DNA from: Burkholderiales bacterium | GTDB taxonomy: Bacteria; Pseudomonadota; Gammaproteobacteria; Burkholderiales; Burkholderiaceae_C | DNA length: 64,000 nucleotides | NCBI GenBank assembly: GCA_016223165.1 | Contig: JACRPO010000009.1 | Coordinates: forward strand, 62,001 to 126,000 | Direction: 5' to 3' | In this document: positions 28,345-35,642 of the stretch, in pieces | Layout of the letters: every line of letters begins with the position of its first letter | How positions within the stretch are numbered: the stretch's first letter is position 1 | Translations under genes and position numbers: made by a program | The notes under the pieces: model-generated | What the model was told of the DNA's origin: nothing | Databases searched by the model: none | What the model saw: only the letters and a program-made list of their open reading frames with translations

Positions 28345-29946
28345 TCATGCCTCGGCACTCCGGCCCTTGAGGGCGAAGATGCCCTGCGGCCGCTTCTGGA
28401 TGAAGGCGACGATGAGCAGCAGCACCATGATCTTGGCCAGCACCGCCCCCTGCCAGCCTTCGAGCAGCTTGTTGACGATGCCGAGCCCGAGGCCGGCGTA
28501 GACGGTGCCGGCGAGCTGCCCGACACCACCGAGCACGACGACCATGAACGAGTCGACGATGTAGCTCTGGCCGAGGTCGGGGCCGACGTTGCCGAGCTGG
28601 CTCAACGCGCAGCCGGCGAGCCCGGCGATGCCGGCGCCGAGCGAGAAGGCGTAGGTGTCCACGCGCGCCGTCGGCACACCCACGCAGGCGGCCATGCGGC
28701 GGTTCTGCGTCACGCCGCGCACGAAGAGGCCCAGGCGCGTCCGCGCGATCAGGAGCGCCATGCCGCCGAGCACGATGGCGGCGAAGGCGATGATGGCCAG
28801 GCGGTTGTACGGCAGCGTCAGGTTGGGCAGCACGGCGATGCCGCCCGAGAGCCACGGCGGGTTCTCCACTGCCACGTTCTGCGCCCCGAACAGCGTGCGC
28901 ACCGACTGCATCAGGATGAGGCTGATGCCCCAGGTGGCGAGCAGCGTCTCCAGCGGCCGGCCGTAGAGCCAGCGGATGACCGTGCGCTCGAGCACCGCGC
29001 CGACGGCCGCGGCGGCGAAGAACGACACCGGGATCGCGACCGCGAGATAGAGCCCGAAGAGGCCCGGTGCGTAGGCCTTGAACAGGTTCTGCACCATGTA
29101 GGTGGCATAGGCACCGATCATCAGCAACTCGCCGTGCGCCATGTTGATGACGCCCATGAGGCCGTAGGTGACGGCCAGCCCGAGCGCCACCAGCATCAGG
29201 ATGGAGCCGAGGCTGATGCCCGAGAAGAGCACGCCCAGCCGCTCGCCCCAGTCGAGGCGCGACTGCACCGCATCGAGCGCCTGGCCGATGGCCGCCTTCA
29301 CCTCCAGATCGGTCTCCTTGTCGAGCCGCTCGGCGAGCAGCGCGCGCGCCGCCGGCTCGCCGCTGGCGGCGAGCGCCTTCGCCGCCGCGAGGCGGCTCGC
29401 CTTCTCCGGCGCGGCGATCGACGCCGCGGCGACGAGCTGGGCCAGGCGCGCCTTCAGCTCGGCATCGGTCTCGGCGGCGAGCGCGCGTTCGAGCAGCGGC
29501 AGCTTGCCGGCGTCGATCTGGTCCTTCAGCTCGGCGATGGCCGCCGCACGCCGGCCGCGATCGGGTGCGAGCAGCGCCAGCGAGGCCAGCGCGCCCTCGA
29601 GCTCGCGGCGCATGCGGTTGTTGTTGACGACGTCTTCGGCACCCTCGGGCAGCGGCGCCTCGGTGCCGCTGCCGGCGAGCACCGCCTTGCCGCCTTGCAC
29701 GACGAAGGCGCGGCCGCCGGCGACCTTCACCTCGTCGGCGAGCAGCGCCTGCAGGAAGGGCGCGAGGGCTGCGGCGTCATCGGCGGCGAGCGCCCTCGAG
29801 AGGGCCGCGACGCGCTCGTCGCTGTCGCCGGCGGCGATGGCCGCGGCCTGCTCGGGCGTGAGCGCCTTCGACGGGCCGGCCAGCACCAGGCCGGCGGCCA
29901 GCACCACGCCCGCGAGCAGTGCCCGCCAGCTCACCCGAAACGACAT
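28345..29946 (-). CDS. urtB: Urea ABC transporter, permease UrtB
   Basis: LivH-type permease. It has a signal-like N-terminus (WRALLAGVVLAAGLVL) and an Ala/Glu-rich periplasmic region of about 220 residues, a hallmark of UrtB compared with amino-acid LivH. The membrane domain follows, with MGVINMAHGELLMIGAYATY and GVTQNRRMAACVGV. ATG 29946 has GGAGG with a 5-nt spacer; an ATG 27 nt upstream is less likely. 533 residues. Confidence 0.94.
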   Translation of the reverse strand: MSFRVSWRALLAGVVLAAGLVLAGPSKALTPEQAAAIAAGDSDERVAALSRALAADDAAALAPFLQALLADEVKVAGGRAFVVQGGKAVLAGSGTEAPLPEGAEDVVNNNRMRRELEGALASLALLAPDRGRRAAAIAELKDQIDAGKLPLLERALAAETDAELKARLAQLVAAASIAAPEKASRLAAAKALAASGEPAARALLAERLDKETDLEVKAAIGQALDAVQSRLDWGERLGVLFSGISLGSILMLVALGLAVTYGLMGVINMAHGELLMIGAYATYMVQNLFKAYAPGLFGLYLAVAIPVSFFAAAAVGAVLERTVIRWLYGRPLETLLATWGISLILMQSVRTLFGAQNVAVENPPWLSGGIAVLPNLTLPYNRLAIIAFAAIVLGGMALLIARTRLGLFVRGVTQNRRMAACVGVPTARVDTYAFSLGAGIAGLAGCALSQLGNVGPDLGQSYIVDSFMVVVLGGVGQLAGTVYAGLGLGIVNKLLEGWQGAVLAKIMVLLLIVAFIQKRPQGIFALKGRSAEA

Positions 29947-30074
29947 CAACGCCTCCGAATCACCGCAACTCACCCAGCCACGCGGGCGCCGCGGAGCCGG
30001 CTTTGCCGGTCCGCTGGCGTTGCCCCTGCCCCTGTGCGAGGTGCAGGTGAGGCGCCGCAGGCGCTACCGAGGTC

Positions 30075-31361
30075 TCAAGCCTTGACCGGCTCGTCCTTCT
30101 TGCCCTTGTTCTCGGGGATGAACGGGCTCCACGGGTTGGCCTTCACCGGGCCCGGGGTCTTCCACACCACCTTGAACTGGCCGTCGGCCTGCACCTCGCC
30201 GATGAAGACGCTCTTGTGCAGGTGATGGTTCTTCGGGTCCATCGTGCTCGTGATGCCCGAAGGGGCCTTGAAGGTCTGGCCGGCCATCGCCGCGATCACC
30301 TTGTCGGTGTCGGTGCTCTTGGCCTTGGTGACCGCCTGCGCCCACATGTTGAAGCCGATGTAGGTGGCCTCCATCGGGTCGTTGGTGATCGGCTTGTCCT
30401 TGTGCCCGGCGATGCCCTTGGCCTTGGCGTAGGCGCTCCACTTCTTGACGAACTCGTCGTTGGACGCGTTCTTCAGGCTCATGAAGTAGTTCCACGCCGC
30501 CAGGTGGCCGACGAGCGGCTTGGTGTCCACGCCGCGCAGCTCTTCCTCACCGACCGAGAACGCCACCACCGGCACGTCGGTGGCCTTCAGGCCCTGGTTG
30601 CCGAGCTCCTTGTAGAAGGGCACGTTGCTGTCGCCGTTGATCGTGGAGATGACCGCCGTGCGCTTGCCCTCGGCGGCGAACTTCTTGATCTTGGCGATGA
30701 TGGTCTGGTAGTCCGCGTGGCCGAAGGGGGTGTACTCCTCCATGATGTCGGCCTCGGGGATGCCCTTGCTCTTCAGGAACGAGCGCAGGATCTTGTTCGT
30801 CGTGCGCGGGTACACGTAGTCGGTGCCCAGCAGCACGAAGCGCTTGGCGGCGCCGCCGTCCTTGCTCATCAGGTACTCGACGGCGGGGATGGCCTGCTGG
30901 TTCGGCGCCGCACCCGTGTAGAAGACGTTCTTGCTGAGCTCCTCGCCCTCGTACTGCACGGGATAGAAGAGCAGGCTGTTGAGCTGCTCGAACACCGGCA
31001 GCACGCTCTTGCGGCTCACGCTCGTCCAGCAGCCGAAGACGGCCGCCACCTTGTCCTGGCTGATGAGCTGGCGTGCCTTCTCGGCAAACAGCGGCCAGTT
31101 GCTGGCCGGGTCCACCACCACCGCCTCGAGCTTCTTGCCGAGCAGGCCGCCCTTGGCGTTGATCTCGTCGATCGCCATCAGCACGGTGTCCTTGAGCACC
31201 GTCTCCGAGATGGCCATGGTGCCGGACAGCGAGTGCAGCACGCCGACCTTGATGGTGGCGCCCTGCGCCTGCACGGGCAGGGAGAGCAGCGCCGGCGCAA
31301 TGCCGGCCATGCCAGTGAGTCCGGCGGCGGGCACGGCGGCGAGCAGTTCACGACGTTTCAT
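30075..31361 (-). CDS. urtA: Urea ABC transporter, substrate-binding protein UrtA
   Basis: Periplasmic urea-binding protein, 428 residues. The signal peptide begins MKRRELLAAVPAAGLTG (a twin-arginine-like or Sec signal, cleavage near VQAQG). The UrtA motifs are HSLSGTMAISE, AVFGCWTSVSRKSVLP, PVQYEGEE, GTDYVYPRTTNKI and TPFGHADYQ. It is the first gene of urtABCDE, preceded at 31456-31470 by a sigma54 promoter, so nitrogen-limitation control by NtrC is likely. Confidence 0.96.
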   Translation of the reverse strand: MKRRELLAAVPAAGLTGMAGIAPALLSLPVQAQGATIKVGVLHSLSGTMAISETVLKDTVLMAIDEINAKGGLLGKKLEAVVVDPASNWPLFAEKARQLISQDKVAAVFGCWTSVSRKSVLPVFEQLNSLLFYPVQYEGEELSKNVFYTGAAPNQQAIPAVEYLMSKDGGAAKRFVLLGTDYVYPRTTNKILRSFLKSKGIPEADIMEEYTPFGHADYQTIIAKIKKFAAEGKRTAVISTINGDSNVPFYKELGNQGLKATDVPVVAFSVGEEELRGVDTKPLVGHLAAWNYFMSLKNASNDEFVKKWSAYAKAKGIAGHKDKPITNDPMEATYIGFNMWAQAVTKAKSTDTDKVIAAMAGQTFKAPSGITSTMDPKNHHLHKSVFIGEVQADGQFKVVWKTPGPVKANPWSPFIPENKGKKDEPVKA

Positions 31362-31455
31362 GGGTGCGGTTCCTCCAAAGGTGGAATCTGTCGGGGCGGA
31401 GTGGAAGGGGCAGCGTCCGGCGCCAACACGGCGGACGAGCTGCGCAACCCTATTC

Positions 31456-31470
31456 GCAAGCGTTGTGCCA
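31456..31470 (-). promoter_or_regulatory. Sigma54 (RpoN) promoter of the urt operon
   Basis: Minus strand reads TGGCAC-AACGC-TTGC, a full match to the -24/-12 consensus TGGCAC-N5-TTGC, with an extra T before it (TTGGCAC). The -24 GG is at 31469-31468 and the -12 GC at 31457-31456; transcription would begin near 31444, about 83 nt before urtA. Such promoters need an enhancer-binding activator, here most likely NtrC. Confidence 0.75.
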
Positions 31471-31703
31471 ATGGCCGGCCGGGGGCGTGCGCGACGCGCG
31501 CGCTTGCGCACCCGCACCAGAGCGGGTCGACCGCACCGCGACAAGGCACGGCGCAGCGCGTGACGGTGCCTTCGGAGGAAGCGCGAAGCCGCGCATCGCG
31601 CACCGAAGCGGAGCCAAATTCCCGCGCGAGCGCACCTGCAAGGCGCGCGCGGCCCAGGCTGGCGCACGCCGGGCGCGCGCAGCGGCCGCGCCGACCCGGG
31701 AGG

Positions 31704-31785
31704 CGGCCACCGAGCGGCCACGAACCGGCCACGAACCGGCCACCGAACCGGCCACCGAGCCGGCCACGAACCGGCCGCCGAAACG
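31704..31785. repeat. Tandem repeat, 11-12-bp unit CGGCCAC(C)GA(A/G)C
   Basis: About seven head-to-tail units of CGGCCACGAAC or CGGCCACCGAAC between the urtA promoter and ureE. Units differ by one inserted C, so the period alternates between 11 and 12. No function can be assigned. Confidence 0.85.
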
Positions 31786-31841
31786 CCCTTCGCTAAACTG
31801 CCCGGCACCGTCCTTCCGCGGCCTTGCGGGCCGTTTCGTCG

Positions 31842-32462
31842 ATGCTCACCGTCAACAAGCTCATCGCGCAGGGCCGCGGGCTCGCGCCGGCCCTGGTGAA
31901 GCGCGCCGCCAGCGTTGCGCTCGACTGGGACCTGCGCCAGAAGAGCCGCTTCGAGGCCACCGACTCGAGCGGCCGCCACCTCGGTGTCTTCCTGGCGCGC
32001 GGCACCGTGGTGCGCGGCGGCGACGTGCTGGTGGCCGAAGACGGCAGCCTCGTGCGCGTGCAGGCGGCGCCGCAGCCGGTGCTAGTGGTGCGCCACTGCA
32101 CCGAGCATGGTGCGCCGAGCGACCTGCTGCGCGCCGCCTATCACCTGGGCAACCGTCATGTCGCGGTGGAGCTCAAACCCGACCATCTGAAGCTCGAGCC
32201 CGACCACGTGCTCGCCGGCATGCTCCGGCGCATGCACCTCATCGTGCACGAGGAGAGTGCGGCGTTCGAGCCGGAGTCAGGCGCCTACGAGGCCGGCGGC
32301 CGCGACGATGCGCACCACGATCACGGGCACGCGCACCACGATCATGCGGCGCATGACCATGGCCATGCTCACGATGACGGCCACGACCATGGGCATGGCC
32401 ACGACCATGGGCACGGCCACGAGCATGGTCATGGCCAAGACCGAGGCCCCCACGAGCACTGA
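31842..32462 (+). CDS. ureE: Urease accessory protein UreE with His-rich tail
   Basis: Nickel metallochaperone that delivers nickel to the urease assembly complex. The 206-residue product has the UreE N-terminal domain (MLTVNKLIAQGRGLA) and the C-terminal metal-binding domain with LLRAAYHLGNRHVAVEL and PDHVLAGMLRRMH. It ends in a tail of about 50 residues with roughly 20 His arranged as DHGHAHHDH-type repeats, expected to bind several nickel ions. ATG 31842 is chosen over the upstream in-frame ATG for the family's N-terminus. No ureABC, ureD, ureF or ureG is in the window, but the urea importer is divergent from it. Confidence 0.94.
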   Translation: MLTVNKLIAQGRGLAPALVKRAASVALDWDLRQKSRFEATDSSGRHLGVFLARGTVVRGGDVLVAEDGSLVRVQAAPQPVLVVRHCTEHGAPSDLLRAAYHLGNRHVAVELKPDHLKLEPDHVLAGMLRRMHLIVHEESAAFEPESGAYEAGGRDDAHHDHGHAHHDHAAHDHGHAHDDGHDHGHGHDHGHGHEHGHGQDRGPHEH

Positions 32463-32580
32463 CCGGCCACCTCAGCGTTTGCGCCCGCTACCCATGCCCG
32501 GGCATGGGCTGGCCAGTCATGGTGCAGGCGTAGCATGAGCCGCACGGGCCACCAAGGTCCGGTCAACGCAGGAGCGAGCA

Positions 32581-33081
32581 ATGGGTCTGATGTCTTTCTT
32601 CAAGGATGCCGGCGAGAAGCTGTTCGGCAAGGGCCAGGCCAAGGCCGCCCAGGATGCCGCCGCCTCGGCACCGACGCCCGAGAACGTCGCGGCGCTGAGC
32701 AAGGCCGCAGGCGACGCCATCATCGAGTACGTGCGCGCGCAGGGCCTGCCCACCGACGGGCTCTCGGTCAGCTTCGAGGCCACTACTTCCACCGTCACCG
32801 CCGACGGCGTCATGCCCGACCAGGCCACCAAGGAGAAGGTGCTGCTGTGCTGTGGCAACGTGGCCGGCGTCGCCGCCGTCAACGACATGCTCACGGTCGC
32901 CGCCAGCGAGCCCGAGGCGCAGTGGCACACCGTGGTGAGCGGCGACAACCTGAGCAAGATCGCCAAGAAGTTCTACGGCGACGCCAACAAGTACCCCGTC
33001 ATCTTCGAGGCCAACAAGCCGATGCTCACGCACCCGGACAAGATCTATCCGGGGCAGATGCTGCGCATCCCGCCGCTGTAG
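32581..33081 (+). CDS. BON-LysM domain protein (YgaU/Kbp-like)
   Basis: A 166-residue cytoplasmic-looking protein with no signal peptide. It has an N-terminal amphipathic segment (MGLMSFFKDAGEKLFGKG), a BON domain (about residues 40-105) and a C-terminal LysM domain (HTVVSGDNLSKIAKKFYGDANKYP, here split by GDN). The architecture and length match E. coli YgaU/Kbp, a potassium-binding protein; that role is inferred from similarity of layout. Confidence 0.88.
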   Translation: MGLMSFFKDAGEKLFGKGQAKAAQDAAASAPTPENVAALSKAAGDAIIEYVRAQGLPTDGLSVSFEATTSTVTADGVMPDQATKEKVLLCCGNVAGVAAVNDMLTVAASEPEAQWHTVVSGDNLSKIAKKFYGDANKYPVIFEANKPMLTHPDKIYPGQMLRIPPL

Positions 33082-33124
33082 CCGCTCGCAGGCGCTCCGC
33101 CGGCCGGGGCGCCGAGGACCTCTC

Positions 33125-33559
33125 TCAGAAGCGGAACCAGGCGATGAGCAGCATGGTGACGCCGCACATCGTGGCATTCCCCAGGTTCACCGCCGCGGCC
33201 CGGTCGAAGTGCCCGCCGTTGCGCTCGCGCAGCCACAGGGCCATGGTCAGGTTCGCCCCGAACCACGTGCACCAGGTCCACAGCGAGTGCTGGCCCGAAT
33301 CGCCGCTCGTGTAGATCGCCCACACCGCCGGCAGGTACGCCGCCATGCGCACCGAATTGAAGAGCGTGAACGCCCACCCCAGCACCGTGAGGTAGCGGCT
33401 GCGCGGCAGCACGGCGCCGGTGCCGGAGCTAGTGCGCGCAGCCGGCGCCAGCCCGGCCGCTTGCGGCGCGGCCGCGGCACGCAACGTGGCCGGCGGAGGG
33501 GCCGGCCTCGGCGCGGCGCGGGTGATCGATGCGGGCAGGCAACCGCTGGCAGTGCTCAT
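33125..33559 (-). CDS. Small membrane protein, PQ-loop-like, paralogue of the 56150-56470 product
   Basis: A 144-residue protein with an Ala/Pro-rich N-terminal part of about 50 residues and three predicted spans. The core reads FTLFNSVRMAAYLPAVWAIY, then SGQHSLWTWCTWFGANLTMA, and a last helix. The proline-bearing helix followed by a Ser-x2-TW motif resembles PQ-loop/SemiSWEET half-transporters, but similarity is only visual. A second copy at 56150-56470 shares the core closely. ATG 33559 follows a GAGGA box. Function unknown. Confidence 0.75.
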   Translation of the reverse strand: MSTASGCLPASITRAAPRPAPPPATLRAAAAPQAAGLAPAARTSSGTGAVLPRSRYLTVLGWAFTLFNSVRMAAYLPAVWAIYTSGDSGQHSLWTWCTWFGANLTMALWLRERNGGHFDRAAAVNLGNATMCGVTMLLIAWFRF

Positions 33560-33602
33560 GGGTTCCTCGGGTGGTTCGTGCAGTGAGGGCTCGAGGCTTG
33601 TC

Positions 33603-34499
33603 TCAGCCCAGCGCGCGCGCGAAGAAGGCCAGCACGCGCTCGGTGTAGGCCGCGGGCTCGGCGCGGTATGAGCCGATGTGGCCTTCGCTCTCGGTGATCC
33701 ACAGCTCTGCGCCGGCCGCCGCCGCCAGCCGCTTTGCATCGGCGGCGGGAATGAAGCGGTCGCCGGCGCTGTGGATCAGCAGGCACGGGCGGCCGCCCAG
33801 ACGTGAAGCGGCCTCCAGCGGCCGCACGCGCTGCAGCGCAACGCCGGTGAGCAGGCGGCCGATGGCCAGCGTGCCGGGCAGCAGGAAACCCGGCAGCCCC
33901 GAGAGCTTGCGGTACTGCCGCTCGATCATCTGCCCGAAGTCGGCGAAGGCGCTGTCGGCAACTACCGCGGCGATGGCCGGTTCGTCGGCCGCAGCGAGCA
34001 AGGTGCTGGCCGCGCCCATCGAGGCGCCGAGCACGCCGATGCGGGCGTGCCCCCGGGCACGCAGCCAGTCCACCGCGCCCAGCACGTCGAAGCGCTCGCG
34101 CTGGCCGTAGGTCAGGCGCGCGCCGCTGCTGGCGCCATGGCCGCGCAGGTCGATCATCAGCACGGCGAAGCCGGCTTCGTTGAGGCACTGGGCCAAGGCG
34201 CGCGAGCCGCCCTTGAGTTCGTCGCCGCGGCAGGCGTCCTTGCCGTGCACGAAGACGATGGCGCCGCGCGGTGCCGGCGCGGCCTCGGCCGCCGGCACCG
34301 GCAGGTACCACGCGGCGATACGCGCCAGGCCGTCGCGCGCCGGGAAACCGACGCTGCGCGCGCCGCACCCGCCGGGGCCCGCGCCCAGGGCGGGCAGCCG
34401 GCGCTGCGCCGAAGTGAAGCGCTGCGCCACGAGCCCGGCGACGCCGGCGTAGCTGGCCAGGAGAAGGGCGGCGGCAGCCGCGGTGGTGGCAAGGATCAT
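33603..34499 (-). CDS. Alpha/beta hydrolase, membrane-anchored
   Basis: A 298-residue serine hydrolase. An N-terminal hydrophobic helix (MILATTAAAAALLLASYAG) anchors it or acts as signal. The fold motifs are present: oxyanion region VFVHGKDACRGDE, nucleophile elbow GASMGA, acid in SAGDRFIP and catalytic His in SEGHIGSY. The closest known group is the BAAT/dienelactone-hydrolase-like or YqkD-type hydrolases; the substrate is unknown. ATG 34499 follows GAGGAGC. It overlaps nothing and is divergent from the GNAT gene. Confidence 0.85.
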   Translation of the reverse strand: MILATTAAAAALLLASYAGVAGLVAQRFTSAQRRLPALGAGPGGCGARSVGFPARDGLARIAAWYLPVPAAEAAPAPRGAIVFVHGKDACRGDELKGGSRALAQCLNEAGFAVLMIDLRGHGASSGARLTYGQRERFDVLGAVDWLRARGHARIGVLGASMGAASTLLAAADEPAIAAVVADSAFADFGQMIERQYRKLSGLPGFLLPGTLAIGRLLTGVALQRVRPLEAASRLGGRPCLLIHSAGDRFIPAADAKRLAAAAGAELWITESEGHIGSYRAEPAAYTERVLAFFARALG

Positions 34500-34722
34500 G
34501 GGGCGGTGCTCCTCGGGCGACAGGGGCGGTGGGCGAATGACCGGCACTGTCGCGAAGGGCGGGCGCGGCGTCATGAAGCCGCTGCAAAACGTTCCAAAAA
34601 CCCGCCGCGCCGCCGCGGCCGCACGTTTTGGAATGCCTTGCACGCGCTTTGGGACGCCGGCGGGGGCGCCGTCGAACACTGGCATCACGCCGGCCGGACG
34701 CGCCGGCGCCCGGAGTCGCCCG

Positions 34723-35436
34723 ATGCAGATCGCTTACGCCACCCCTCACGCCACCCCTCACGCCACGCCTCACGCCGGCCCTCACGCCGGGCTCACGGCA
34801 GCTGCCGCTCTGGCCACCCTTCCGCACGCCGTTTCGACCTTGGCGTCAGCCGCCCCGTCGACCGTCGCCTCTCCCGTCGCCCGATCCGAACGCGAAGTGC
34901 AGCTGCGCCCGGTGCGAGCGCAGGACCTCACGCCGATGCGCGACTTCGTGCGCTCGCTCAGCGCCGCCTCGCGGCAGGCGCGCTTTCATGGCGGCATCAA
35001 GCCGGACTCGGAGCGCCTGCTGCGCTACTTGAGCCAGGCCGACGGCGTGCACCACATCGCGTTCGTGGCCGTGCTGGCGTGCGACGACGGCGACGTCATC
35101 GTCGGCGAAGCGCGCTGCGTTCGCGCCGCCAGCGGCGAAAGTTCGGCCGAGTTCGCCATCGCCGTGGCCGACGCCTGGCAGGGCCGCGCCGTCGCGCCGC
35201 GCTTGCTGCACGCGCTGCGGCGTGCCGCCGCCGCGGCGGGCATCCGCACCCTCTTCGGCGACGTGCTGGCCGGCAACGCGCGCATGGCCGCGTTCATGCG
35301 GCGGCACGGCTTCGCGCCGGCCGGCGCCGCAGCGGGCGGCGTGCAGCGCTGGAGCGGGTACGCGCCATGCGACAGGCTTGCCGCTCCCGGCTCCCCCTTG
35401 CGCGAGCCCGGGAACGCGAGCCTTCCGGCCGCGTGA
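34723..35436 (+). CDS. GNAT-family N-acetyltransferase
   Basis: A 237-residue protein with an N-terminal stretch made of TPHA repeats and low complexity (about residues 1-60), then a GNAT domain. The domain begins VQLRPVRAQDLTPMRDFVRSLS and has the acetyl-CoA binding region around VADAWQGRAVAPRLLHAL (the Q/RxxGxA pattern is present in altered form) and LAGNARMAAFMRRHGF. The substrate is unknown. The start is not firm: ATG 34723 begins MQIAYATPH; the open frame extends upstream to 34483 but overlaps the promoter area of the hydrolase. Confidence 0.78.
   Translation: MQIAYATPHATPHATPHAGPHAGLTAAAALATLPHAVSTLASAAPSTVASPVARSEREVQLRPVRAQDLTPMRDFVRSLSAASRQARFHGGIKPDSERLLRYLSQADGVHHIAFVAVLACDDGDVIVGEARCVRAASGESSAEFAIAVADAWQGRAVAPRLLHALRRAAAAAGIRTLFGDVLAGNARMAAFMRRHGFAPAGAAAGGVQRWSGYAPCDRLAAPGSPLREPGNASLPAA
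34741..34788. repeat. 12-bp coding repeat (Thr-Pro-His-Ala units)
   Basis: Four units of the pattern ACCCCTCACGCC, with drift in the last two, encode TPHA-type repeats at the N-terminus of the GNAT protein. Confidence 0.8.
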
Positions 35437-35480
35437 ACTGGCGCGCTCCGCCTGCCTTCAGCGGGAGGCTTACTCCACTG

Positions 35481-35642
35481 AGAGCCTGTGAACGAATCAT
35501 CCACACCCGCTCGCCACGCCAGAAGGCGCCGGCTCGTCGTTGCAAATGCTCGCCATGTCGCCGGACATGGCTGCGCTTTGCGCCTAGATCCGACGCCTCC
35601 TGGCGCGTCGCTCGGGCGCGGCTGATTCATTCACAGGCTCTG
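35481..35642. mobile_element. MITE-like element, copy A (162 bp)
   Basis: A non-autonomous repeat bounded by near-perfect 20-bp terminal inverted repeats (AGAGCCTGTGAACGAATCAT at one end and its counterpart with two changes at the other). The middle holds a perfect stem, GCCATGTC-GCCG-GACATGGC (35552-35571). A second copy in inverted orientation is at 61647-61806. No transposase is encoded. The right end forms the last codons of the regulator gene at 35584-38412. Confidence 0.75.

Larger units (their letters stand above)
31362..31841. other. Long divergent spacer between urtA and ureE
   Basis: 480 nt without a convincing gene. It holds the sigma54 promoter of urtA (31456-31470), a GC-rich middle with no clear signal, an 11-12-bp tandem repeat (31704-31785), and a -10-like TAAACT near 31795 that could serve ureE. 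A possible half-conserved NtrC site (GCACC-N5-GGGTC near 31515) is too weak to call. Confidence 0.6.

Noticed and set aside
31508..31530. An NtrC-binding site upstream of the sigma54 promoter
   Set aside because: The candidate GCACC-N5-GGGTC matches only one half of the consensus, so it was not listed as a feature.
31364..32356. A plus-strand open frame through the urtA-ureE spacer and into ureE
   Set aside because: It is in a different frame from ureE, passes through a tandem repeat and encodes only Arg/Ala/Pro-rich sequence.
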